This document shows, piece by piece, positions 32,721 through 42,123 of a stretch of 42,123 bases of DNA. The DNA lies in the NCBI GenBank assembly GCA_020624805.1, contig JAHKVW010000069.1, forward strand, positions 1 through 42,123, written 5' to 3'. Numbering within the stretch: position 1 is the stretch's first letter; the number at the start of each line of letters is the position of its first letter. A model generated the notes under the pieces. The model worked only from the letters and a program-made list of their open reading frames with translations, did no database searches and had not been told where the DNA came from. Source of the DNA: a bacterium. GTDB taxonomy: Bacteria; Bacillota; Clostridia; Oscillospirales; Acutalibacteraceae. The position numbers and the translations under genes were made by a program.

Positions 32721-34091
32721 TTATTTTTCATAATACATATCGAGATACTTATCGTCGATACGTTTGAGCTCGGAACGAGGCAGGATGCGCAGAAGCTCCC
32801 AGCCGAGGTCGAGGGTCTCTTCGATCGAGCGGTTCTTCTCATAACCCTGAGAAACATACTCATTCTCAAAGCGATCGGCGAATTTCGCGTAGAGCTTGTC
32901 GATATCCGTCAAAGCGCTCTCACCGAGGATGACCATGAGCTCTTTCGCGTCCTTACCGCGCGCATACGCGGAGAAAAGCTGATTCATGGTGTTAGAGTGA
33001 TCGGAACGGGTCTTGCCCTCGCCGATACCTTTATCCTTGAGTCGGGACAGAGAAGGCAGTACGTCGATGGGAGGCGCGACATTCTTTCGATACAGCTCAC
33101 GGGACAGGATGATCTGACCCTCGGTGATATAACCGGTAAGATCTGGGATCGGGTGAGTCTTATCATCCTCGGGCATGGTCAGGATCGGGATCAGCGTGAT
33201 GGAACCCTTTTTGCCCTTCTGGCGACCGGCTCTTTCATATAACGTAGCCAAGTCGGTATACATATAGCCGGGGTAACCGCGTCGACCGGGTACCTCTTTA
33301 CGCGCGGCGGATACTTCACGCAGCGCGTCGGCGTAGTTCGTGATATCGGTCATGATGACCAGTACGTGCATATCCGCTTCAAACGCCAGATACTCTGCGG
33401 CAGTCAGCGCCATACGGGGTGTGGAGATACGCTCGATCGCGGGGTCATTCGCCAGATTGACGAACATGACGGTACGGTCGATCGCGCCGGTCTCCTTGAA
33501 GCTCTCGATGAAGTAGTTGGATTCCTCGAAGGTGATACCCATCGCGGCAAATACGACCGCGAACTGCTCATCGGTACCGCGCACCTTCGCCTGACGCGCG
33601 ATCTGCGCCGCCAGCTGTGCGTGCGGCAGACCGGACGCGGAGAAGATCGGCAGCTTCTGACCTCTGACCAGTGTATTCAGACCGTCGATAGCGGAAACGC
33701 CTGTCTGGATGAACTCCTGCGGATAGTTGCGCGCATAGGGATTCATCGGCAGACCGTTGATATCCATGCGCTTTTCGGGCAGGATGTCGGGACCGCCGTC
33801 GATCGGCTTGCCCATTCCGTCAAAGACGCGGGACAGCATATCGGTAGATACACCGAGCTCCATCGACTTGCCTAAGAAACGCACCTTGGAATTGGAGAGA
33901 TTGATACCTGCCGCGGAATCGAACAGCTGTACCAGCGCGTCTTCGCCGTTGATCTCAAGCACCTTACAGCGTCTGACTTCACCGGACGCGAGCTCGATCT
34001 CGCCCAGATCGTTGTAGTTAACGTCGCTGACGCCCTTGACGAGCATCAAAGGACCTGCTACTTCCTGGATCGTCCTGTATTCCTTCGGCAT
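32721..34091 (-). CDS. ntpB: V-type ATPase subunit B
   Basis: The non-catalytic head subunit that alternates with A. The 456-residue protein begins [20 protein letters not shown] and contains the B-specific substitute for the P-loop around [17 protein letters not shown] (about 150-170), [20 protein letters not shown] and the [20 protein letters not shown] signature. It starts two bases after the ntpA stop, a tight coupling that suits equal amounts of A and B. Confidence 0.98.
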   Translation of the reverse strand: MPKEYRTIQEVAGPLMLVKGVSDVNYNDLGEIELASGEVRRCKVLEINGEDALVQLFDSAAGINLSNSKVRFLGKSMELGVSTDMLSRVFDGMGKPIDGGPDILPEKRMDINGLPMNPYARNYPQEFIQTGVSAIDGLNTLVRGQKLPIFSASGLPHAQLAAQIARQAKVRGTDEQFAVVFAAMGITFEESNYFIESFKETGAIDRTVMFVNLANDPAIERISTPRMALTAAEYLAFEADMHVLVIMTDITNYADALREVSAARKEVPGRRGYPGYMYTDLATLYERAGRQKGKKGSITLIPILTMPEDDKTHPIPDLTGYITEGQIILSRELYRKNVAPPIDVLPSLSRLKDKGIGEGKTRSDHSNTMNQLFSAYARGKDAKELMVILGESALTDIDKLYAKFADRFENEYVSQGYEKNRSIEETLDLGWELLRILPRSELKRIDDKYLDMYYEK

Positions 34092-34093
34092 GA

Positions 34094-35863
34094 TCAGTCA
34101 TCTCCTTTCTTGATGATATTATCGATGTCCACATCGAGGTTATGGATGATATCCTGATACGCGGTATCGATCTCATCCTCTTTGACATATTTGAAACGTC
34201 CGATACGCTCACGGATGGGCATGTTGATCAGCAGATTCAGCTGAGCACCCTTATCCAGAGCGGCGGCGCTTTTATCGTAGAACGCCATGACGAGCTGCAT
34301 CATATGATACTGCTTGTTCAGGGTCGTATAGGTATCGATCTCATGGAACGCGTTCTGGTGGAGGAAGTCCTCGCGAATGGAACGAGCCGCTTCGAGCTTG
34401 ATGCGGTCGATATCGGACAACGCGTCCATACCGACGAGCTTGACGATCTCTTCAAGCTCACTCTCCTCCTGCAGCAGCGCCATGACTCTGGCACGCAAGT
34501 CCATCCAGTCGGATGCGACATTCTCTTTGTACCAGTCCGCCATCGTATCGACGTACAGCGAATAAGAGGTCAGCCAGTTGACAGCCGGGAAATGACGCTT
34601 GTACGCAAGACCCGCGTCCAGACCCCAGAACACCTTGACGATACGCAGGGTCGCCTGCGATACCGGTTCGGAGATATCACCGCCGGGAGGCGATACCGCG
34701 CCGATAACGGACAGAGAACCTTCCTGCTTTTCACTACCGAGTGTGATGACACGACCGGCACGCTCATAGAACTGAGCAAGTCGGGAACCGAGGTAAGCGG
34801 GATAACCTTCTTCACCGGGCATTTCTTCCAGACGGCCGGACATCTCACGCAGTGCCTCTGCCCAACGGGAGGTGGAATCCGCCATCAACGCGACGGAATA
34901 GCCCATATCACGGAAGTATTCCGCGATGGTGATACCGGTATAGATCGAAGCCTCACGCGCCGCAACGGGCATATCGGATGTGTTGGCGATCAGAACGGTA
35001 CGCTCCATCAGGCTGTGACCGGTTTTCGGGTCGAGCAGCTCGGGGAACTCATTCAGAACGTCGGTCATCTCGTTGCCGCGCTCACCGCAGCCGATGTAGA
35101 CGACGATATCCGCCTCTGCCCATTTTGCCAGCTGATGCTGTACGACGGTCTTACCGGAACCGAACGGACCGGGTACGGACGCAACGCCGCCCTTCGCGAT
35201 CGGGAACAGTGTGTCGATGACGCGCTGACCGGTGATCAGCGGCATATCGGGAGAGAGCTTTTGCTGATAAGGTCTGCCGATTCGGACAGGCCACTTCTGC
35301 ATGAGTGATAACTCATGCTTCTCCCCTTTTTCATCCTCTACGATCGCGACGGTATCGGTGACCTTATATTCACCGCTGTTGATCTCTTTGATCACACCGC
35401 TGATACCGGCGGGAACCATGATCTTGTGCAGAACGATCTCGGTTTCCTGGACGGTACCGATCACATCACCGCCCGTGACCTTATCGCCGACCTTGGCGCT
35501 CGCGCTGAACTGCCAGACCTTATCGCGCTTCAAAGCGGGTACGGAGATACCGCGGCTGAGATTGTTGCCGCTGACCTTCATGATATCGTCAAGCGGACGC
35601 TGGATACCGTCATAGATACTCTCGATCAGACCGGGACCGAGTTCTACGGAAAGCTGGTTTCCGGTAGAAACAACAGGCTCGCCGGGACCGAGACCCGAGG
35701 TCTCTTCATAGACCTGGATGGACGCACGATCGCCGTGCATCTCGATGACCTCGCCGATCAGGTTCATGTTGGATACATGGACAACGTCGAACATATTGCA
35801 GTCGCGCATACCCTCGGCGATAACCAGCGGACCGGCTACCTTCTTAATTACACCTGTACTCAT
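34094..35863 (-). CDS. ntpA: V-type ATPase catalytic subunit A
   Basis: The ATP-hydrolysing subunit, 589 residues. The P-loop [14 protein letters not shown] lies near residues 232-245, followed by [19 protein letters not shown] with the catalytic glutamate region, the inserted 'bulge' domain typical of A subunits before it, and [18 protein letters not shown]. The ATG is ten bases behind AAGGA. A 176-base heptamer-ended repeat lies between ntpG and this gene. Confidence 0.98.
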   Translation of the reverse strand: MSTGVIKKVAGPLVIAEGMRDCNMFDVVHVSNMNLIGEVIEMHGDRASIQVYEETSGLGPGEPVVSTGNQLSVELGPGLIESIYDGIQRPLDDIMKVSGNNLSRGISVPALKRDKVWQFSASAKVGDKVTGGDVIGTVQETEIVLHKIMVPAGISGVIKEINSGEYKVTDTVAIVEDEKGEKHELSLMQKWPVRIGRPYQQKLSPDMPLITGQRVIDTLFPIAKGGVASVPGPFGSGKTVVQHQLAKWAEADIVVYIGCGERGNEMTDVLNEFPELLDPKTGHSLMERTVLIANTSDMPVAAREASIYTGITIAEYFRDMGYSVALMADSTSRWAEALREMSGRLEEMPGEEGYPAYLGSRLAQFYERAGRVITLGSEKQEGSLSVIGAVSPPGGDISEPVSQATLRIVKVFWGLDAGLAYKRHFPAVNWLTSYSLYVDTMADWYKENVASDWMDLRARVMALLQEESELEEIVKLVGMDALSDIDRIKLEAARSIREDFLHQNAFHEIDTYTTLNKQYHMMQLVMAFYDKSAAALDKGAQLNLLINMPIRERIGRFKYVKEDEIDTAYQDIIHNLDVDIDNIIKKGDD

Positions 35864-35880
35864 AATGTATCAATCCTTTG

Positions 35881-36056
35881 TATAGTGGTTAGTGATTAGT
35901 GTTCAGTGGTCAGAAAAAGCCAATGAAATCATTCAAAAGATTTTTCTGCAATACACTATTCACTCTATCTCTTCATAAACGCCCCTACGGAGCACGGACG
36001 AATCAGATTCGCCACACCATTCTGATCACTGATCACTGACCACTGATCACTCGTTA
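35881..36056. repeat. Element with inverted arms of tandem heptamers
   Basis: The left arm (35883-35913) holds four tandem units of AGTGRTY; the right arm (36024-36056) holds four units in inverse orientation. The two arms agree at 24 of 31 positions. The middle, about 110 bases, has no gene. The right end overlaps the last codons of the ntpG gene and provides its stop codon. Confidence 0.8.
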
Positions 36057-36367
36057 AAAATATCGCTGCCGACCGCTTTTTCGACCGAGAGCTTCACTGC
36101 CGCCAAGCCCTCGCCGGTGTTGCCGGTAACGCCCGGGATCAGAATGATCGCGGGAGAAGGCTCGCTGCGATATTTTTCAATTTCTTTTTCTAAAACAGAA
36201 GCGGCTGCCTCCGTGATATAGATAATACTGTAGCTTTGACTTTGGCACAGTTTTCTGAACGCGGCGATGTTGTCTTGAGCGGGATCAAAAAAGTAGGTGT
36301 CAAGACCGAGAGCGGCAAAGCCGTAGACGCTCTCTTTATCGCCGAAAACAGCTATTCTCTCAGACAT
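36047..36367 (-). CDS. ntpG: V-type ATPase subunit F (NtpG)
   Basis: A 106-residue central-stalk subunit joining D to the rotor. MSERIAVFGDKESVYGFAALGLDTYFF and YSIIYITEAAA match the Rossmann-like F subunit; PAIILIPGVTG lies towards the end. It overlaps the end of ntpC by eight bases. The last residues NE and the TGA lie inside a dispersed repeat shared with the region behind asd, so the native C-terminus may have been altered slightly. Confidence 0.94.
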   Translation of the reverse strand: MSERIAVFGDKESVYGFAALGLDTYFFDPAQDNIAAFRKLCQSQSYSIIYITEAAASVLEKEIEKYRSEPSPAIILIPGVTGNTGEGLAAVKLSVEKAVGSDIFNE

Positions 36368-37325
36368 ACATATCCCTCAGTCTTTCTTTGATCGTATTCT
36401 CGGACAGATCGTTGAGCTTAGCAGAGAGGATCATCCTTACCGCTTTGATCTCATTCTGCCGCGCGATGATATACGCCACAACGGGACCGATACCGAAAGG
36501 CTCCCACTTCTGAGGCTTCATGGCATTGGTCATGTAGTCGTCGCACCATTTCTCAAAGGCTGACATCGATGTTTCGATCGCGTCTACCGCGGAGCGATAC
36601 TCGGTCGTGCCGAGGTAAGCGATGACCTCATCCTTGCCTTCGCAAGCCGCCTGAGCCAGTCTTTCGACATCGAGCGTGTCACATTCCGCTAACGCTCTGC
36701 GGATGAAATCGAGCTTTTTCTTCGTATTCGCGCATCGGATCGCGATCTTGATATCCGCCGCCACAACAAATAATTCGCAGTAGAGGCGGATGATATCGTT
36801 TTTGCTCTCTTTGCCGAGTCGATAGACATGCTCCATGCACGCCTTATCCACGATGATGTCGCACAGCTGACCGTCGGAGGTCTGCAAGAGCGTTGTCATC
36901 GCATCCTGAGCGACCTCCTGCAAATACTCGGGCAGATCGCCGTATTCACGCGATTTGATCGCTTTGTAGATCGCCTGCGCGTCCTCAACGGAATCCTCGA
37001 TCAGCATACTGTCGGGCTCCCTATCGCGCGTGATGCACTTCAGGATGACCTTCAGATTATGATAATCGTTCGGGATCAGCAGAAAGTTGAGCACGGAGAT
37101 ATCGTCGACCGTCTCGTTGATGAACTCCCAGAGCTTGTTTTCTTCAAGCGCCAACAGTTCCTCCGGATGGCAATCGGTATTATCGCCCCAGCCTTTATCG
37201 CGCAGCAGACGCATGACGGCGTCCACATCCGATGACATCAGCAATGCGTTAAGATCTGTGTCGGACAGCAGTTTTGTCTCTCTGAATCTGATACGAGCCA
37301 CAGCATATGTAAAATCCTGCTGCAT
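36360..37325 (-). CDS. ntpC: V-type ATPase subunit C/d
   Basis: This 321-residue, all-helical, funnel-shaped subunit couples the central stalk to the membrane ring. Typical parts are the N-terminal YAVARIRFRETKLLSDTDL, the repeated helical bundles, and the C-terminal PFGIGPVVAYIIARQNEIKAVRMIL. Length fits the family. AAGGAGG precedes the ATG. It lies between ntpE and ntpG as in Enterococcus hirae. Confidence 0.95.
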   Translation of the reverse strand: MQQDFTYAVARIRFRETKLLSDTDLNALLMSSDVDAVMRLLRDKGWGDNTDCHPEELLALEENKLWEFINETVDDISVLNFLLIPNDYHNLKVILKCITRDREPDSMLIEDSVEDAQAIYKAIKSREYGDLPEYLQEVAQDAMTTLLQTSDGQLCDIIVDKACMEHVYRLGKESKNDIIRLYCELFVVAADIKIAIRCANTKKKLDFIRRALAECDTLDVERLAQAACEGKDEVIAYLGTTEYRSAVDAIETSMSAFEKWCDDYMTNAMKPQKWEPFGIGPVVAYIIARQNEIKAVRMILSAKLNDLSENTIKERLRDMYV

Positions 37326-37339
37326 AGTAACCCTCCTTA

Positions 37340-37921
37340 TCAGAACAACAGCCTGCCGGCTTTATCGGAGAGATTCTCCGCTTCACCCGCAAAGATCGCG
37401 TCAAAAGAGCAATTCTGCTCGATGCCGCCGTATTTCAGAATGAAACCCGCGTCGATCAAAGCGGGCTTGCTCGACAGAACAATACCGCCCTTAGCCGCCT
37501 GATTCAGTTTGCCGAGAAAATCGACAGGTAAACGATGGATGTCGTTTTCGCCGAAGAAGATCACGCCTTCATCCTCCAGAGAATACTTCCCGACCATATC
37601 GAGGATCAGCTTGAAGTATTCATCCTTGGGAAGGCTTTTCGCAGTCGACAGACCTTCACCAAGCATGGTGTTGATGATCTGCTGCTTGGTATACAGCATG
37701 ACGCGCTTTTCTTCGAGCTCCGCGGCGGAATCACCGCGTTTTTTGATATCCGCAACATGTGCCGCAGTCCTCTCCTTGCCGTCGGCAACGATCTGATCCG
37801 CTTCTTTCTGCGCGTCGGCGATGATCATATCCGCCTTTTGGCGCGCCTGAGCGAGAACAGAATCACAGGACTGAGCCGCGTTGGTTTCTATCTCTTGTAT
37901 GATTTTATCAATACCGGACAT
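37340..37921 (-). CDS. ntpE: V-type ATPase subunit E (peripheral stalk)
   Basis: A 193-residue stator protein. The N-terminal half is a long charged coiled coil (IIQEIETNAAQSCDSVLAQARQKADMII); the C-terminal half is a globular domain that binds the head. It forms the stalk with subunit H/G, whose gene starts the operon. It begins 14 bases after ntpK. Confidence 0.92.
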   Translation of the reverse strand: MSGIDKIIQEIETNAAQSCDSVLAQARQKADMIIADAQKEADQIVADGKERTAAHVADIKKRGDSAAELEEKRVMLYTKQQIINTMLGEGLSTAKSLPKDEYFKLILDMVGKYSLEDEGVIFFGENDIHRLPVDFLGKLNQAAKGGIVLSSKPALIDAGFILKYGGIEQNCSFDAIFAGEAENLSDKAGRLLF

Positions 37922-37935
37922 AGTATTTCCTCAAA

Positions 37936-40460
<2,525 letters not shown>

Positions 40461-40488
40461 GATGCTCCTCCTTACTGCGTTTTTTTAA

Positions 40489-40541
40489 TGTCATTGCGAG
40501 GCTCTTTGAGCCGTGGCAATCTCAACAACAAATCAATGACA
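40489..40541. repeat. Small palindromic element with 8-base terminal inverted repeats
   Basis: TGTCATTG at 40489-40496 and CAATGACA at 40534-40541 enclose an imperfect hairpin (ATTGC-GGCTC with GAGCC-GGCAAT, about 40493-40520). The core ATTGCGAGG...CGTGGCAATCTC is a pattern found dispersed in many bacterial genomes. It sits in the 88-base gap between the first two V-ATPase genes. Confidence 0.75.
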
Positions 40542-40548
40542 AAATATA

Positions 40549-40860
40549 CTAACTCAGTGTTTCCTGAATCAGCTTATTGATGACGTTTTGTTTTTGCTTG
40601 AGCGTTTTTTCAGAGAGCGCCTGCGCTTCTTGTTCCGCCTTCGCCTTACGGTCACGGATGATCTCATCCGCGCGGGACTGCGCTTCGACTGCCGCTTTAT
40701 GATCGAAGTCGTTCGCTTTCTTCTTCGCATCCTCGATCATCTGCTCAGCGCGCAGCTTTGCGTCCTCGATCATTTGCTCTGCTTCGAGTTCAGCGGCGTT
40801 CTGCTTTTCATTCGCTTTTTGTTCCGCTTCTCTGACTCTGTCTATTGTGGATACTGCCAT
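40549..40860 (-). CDS. ntpF: V-type ATPase subunit H/G (NtpF, peripheral stalk)
   Basis: A 103-residue protein, almost all charged helix, the partner of subunit E in the stator. It begins MAVSTIDRVREAEQKANEKQN; the ATG at 40860 has GGTGGTGA upstream, while the frame open to 40890 does not. AEQMIEDAK occurs twice, 11 residues apart (about residues 31-51), a hendecad repeat that favours a right-handed coiled coil, as known for V/A-type stalks. It is the first gene of the operon, directly behind the promoter. Confidence 0.9.
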   Translation of the reverse strand: MAVSTIDRVREAEQKANEKQNAAELEAEQMIEDAKLRAEQMIEDAKKKANDFDHKAAVEAQSRADEIIRDRKAKAEQEAQALSEKTLKQKQNVINKLIQETLS

Positions 40861-40890
40861 AGTTTCACCACCATATTGGAATTCTATCAT

Positions 40891-40919
40891 ATAATACCCT
40901 TATTCATTCTTGAAGTCAA
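40891..40919 (-). promoter_or_regulatory. Sigma-A promoter of the V-ATPase operon
   Basis: On the minus strand TTGACT (40914-40919), 17 bases, TATTAT (40891-40896), giving a short leader of about 25 bases before ntpF. Confidence 0.75.
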
Positions 40920-41072
40920 ATGTTTTTTGACTAAAATTTAACATTATTTCAATATTGTCATAGTAAAAACGACAGTTATTCTACGTTTTATTCTAAATCA
41001 GAATTATTCATACAAATATCAGCCGTGTTTCAATCAAAAACGCTGAATCTTACATAATTGATCATTTCTGCT

Positions 41073-41105
41073 TAGACAGGTATCGCAGAGCTTTTGTGAG
41101 ATAAT
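41073..41105 (+). promoter_or_regulatory. Candidate Spo0A-type promoter of spoIIGA-sigE
   Basis: TAGACA at 41073-41078 and GATAAT at 41100-41105 are 21 bases apart, longer than normal. The Bacillus spoIIG promoter has a similar stretched spacing (22) and needs Spo0A. TTAGACA also is one mismatch from the Spo0A box TTCGACA. The rest of the gap from 40920 to 41072 is AT-rich without a gene. Confidence 0.45.
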
Positions 41106-41126
41106 ACCATTGAACGGAGGGAGCGC

Positions 41127-41909
41127 ATGGTAATTTATATCGATGTTCTCCTGTTCGTCAACGCGATCGTCAACTACGCGATATTGATGACCGCGGAAAA
41201 GTTGTTGAAGCGCGATATCAGACTCTATCGGATGATCCTTGGCTCTGTGATCGGCGCGCTGTTTTCGTTGACGATCTTCATCCAACCGGACAGTCGTATC
41301 CTGCTGTGGGTGTTAAAGCTCCTTACCTCCTTGATCATCACACTGATCGTGTTCGGATGGCGATCACGAAGAGAATTTTGCAGATCCTTTCTATGTAATA
41401 CGACGGTTTCTGTCATCTATTGCGGCGCGTACATCCTCTTTTATCAGCTGTTCAAGCCGCCGAACATGGTCATCGTCAATGATGTACTTTATCTACAGGT
41501 CGATCCGCTGTGGCTGACTGCATTGACGGCGGTCATCTATATTATTGTACTGATCATCTATAAATTATTCTCTGAAAGAATTAAAAGCACAGTAGTTCAT
41601 TTGAAATTCACCATTCACGAAAAGACCTATTCCTGTATCGGAAAGGTGGATACCGGCTGTAATCTGAAAGAGCCGTTTTCATCAGCTAATGTCATCATTA
41701 TAGACGCGGCGGTATATGATACCAAAGCAGAAACACAATTTCGGATCATCCCCTATTCCACGATCAACGGCAGCTCTTATTTGAATGCCGTTAAGGCAGA
41801 CACGGTACATATCGATAAAAAACAAATATCCGAACCGATCTATATCGCGACCGGGAACATCAATAACGCCGATTATCAGGCGATCATCAATTCTGAAATC
41901 ATAAGGTGA
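41127..41909 (+). CDS. spoIIGA: Sigma-E processing peptidase SpoIIGA
   Basis: SpoIIGA is the membrane aspartic protease that removes the pro-sequence of sigma-E in the mother cell. The 260-residue protein has five membrane helices in the first 150 residues and a cytoplasmic protease domain with the active aspartate D175 in GKVDTGCNL (D183 in Bacillus). It is shorter than the Bacillus protein (309) but retains the C-terminal IPYSTINGSSYL and YIATGN blocks, so it looks compact rather than truncated. GGAGGGAG precedes the ATG. sigE begins four bases after the stop. Confidence 0.94.
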   Translation: MVIYIDVLLFVNAIVNYAILMTAEKLLKRDIRLYRMILGSVIGALFSLTIFIQPDSRILLWVLKLLTSLIITLIVFGWRSRREFCRSFLCNTTVSVIYCGAYILFYQLFKPPNMVIVNDVLYLQVDPLWLTALTAVIYIIVLIIYKLFSERIKSTVVHLKFTIHEKTYSCIGKVDTGCNLKEPFSSANVIIIDAAVYDTKAETQFRIIPYSTINGSSYLNAVKADTVHIDKKQISEPIYIATGNINNADYQAIINSEIIR

Positions 41910-41913
41910 GAAC

Positions 41914-42123
41914 ATGCAAATACTTAGAAACATATTATTCAAGCTGAGATTTATCCTGCTGTCCAACAGCGTCTATTACATCAACTCCTCCGCGGCATTG
42001 CCGCCGCCTCTGACCAAAGCGGAAGAAGCTGTCATCATGCAGCAGATCAAGGACGGCGATGAAAAAGCGCGTGAACCGTTGATCGTACATAATCTGAGGC
42101 TGGTCGTGTATATCGCGAAGAAA
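41914..42123 (+). CDS. sigE: Sporulation sigma factor E (5' part)
   Basis: Seventy codons are visible; the gene runs off the window. The start MQILRNILFKLRFILL is the membrane-binding pro-sequence, followed by YYINSSAALPPPLTKAEEA and the beginning of sigma region 2 (NLRLVVYIAKK). AAGGTGAG, at the end of spoIIGA, is the ribosome-binding site. Order and spacing are as in other spore-formers. Mature sigma-E would direct mother-cell genes, including perhaps the YlmC/YmxH gene at 31301-31606. Confidence 0.96.
   Translation, partial: MQILRNILFKLRFILLSNSVYYINSSAALPPPLTKAEEAVIMQQIKDGDEKAREPLIVHNLRLVVYIAKK

Noticed and set aside
35881-36056. CRISPR array
   Set aside because: The repeat units are 7 bases in direct tandem without spacers and no cas gene is near.
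41127-41909. Truncated spoIIGA
   Set aside because: It is shorter than the Bacillus protein, but the catalytic DTG and the C-terminal conserved blocks are all present and sigE follows in the normal way.

Overview
The window is ordinary chromosome from a spore-forming Clostridia bacterium, most likely an Oscillospiraceae/Ruminococcus-type gut anaerobe. The reasons are PolC-type polymerase, a complete V-type ATPase operon of the ntp type, spoIIGA-sigE, a YlmC/YmxH sporulation gene, and a secreted dockerin-bearing alpha-amylase like those of starch-degrading ruminococci. Base composition is moderate. Almost all DNA is coding, no gene-free gap exceeds 300 bases, and I see no rRNA, tRNA, CRISPR array, prophage or insertion sequence.

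Layout. 1-858 (minus): truncated class V aminotransferase/cysteine desulfurase with its DUF3343 partner. 967-3954 (minus): asd-dapA-dapB, three steps of the diaminopimelate/lysine branch. 4126-7999 (plus): queA, an inserted Doc-type toxin-antitoxin pair, tgt, yajC and a small membrane protein; queA and tgt act at the end of queuosine synthesis on tRNA. 8245-9385 (minus): RluA-like pseudouridine synthase and a DUF1294 membrane protein, head-to-head with a secreted GHL10 glycosidase-like protein (9406-10623, plus). 10697-11983 (minus): MtaB tRNA methylthiotransferase, divergent from an HPr-like protein without the phosphorylatable histidine (12086-12316, plus). 12460-16682 (minus): modular amylase and an AI-2E-family permease. 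16798-27959 (minus): polC, ispG, rseP, dxr, cdsA, uppS, frr, pyrH, a classic Firmicutes cluster joining isoprenoid, undecaprenyl and phospholipid synthesis with ribosome recycling, UMP supply and replication. 28197-29965 (minus): rpsB-tsf. 30189-31606 (minus): SleB-like wall hydrolase and a YlmC/YmxH protein behind a sigma-E-like promoter. 31879-40860 (minus): nine-gene V-ATPase operon in the order ntpF-I-K-E-C-G-A-B-D, with a rotor subunit carrying all five sodium-binding residues known from Enterococcus hirae NtpK. 41127-42123 (plus): spoIIGA and the first 70 codons of sigE.

The least ordinary features are small. Several unrelated families of dispersed palindromic repeats sit at gene junctions, four of them in or at the end of the V-ATPase operon, one supplying a gene's stop codon. 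A terminator-like hairpin contains the ribosome-binding site of the next gene. A compact Doc module interrupts the queA-tgt-yajC operon. The rseP reading frame appears to need a non-AUG start. I do not see a large undescribed multi-gene system; the repeat elements and the regulatory overlaps are the parts most worth a second look.
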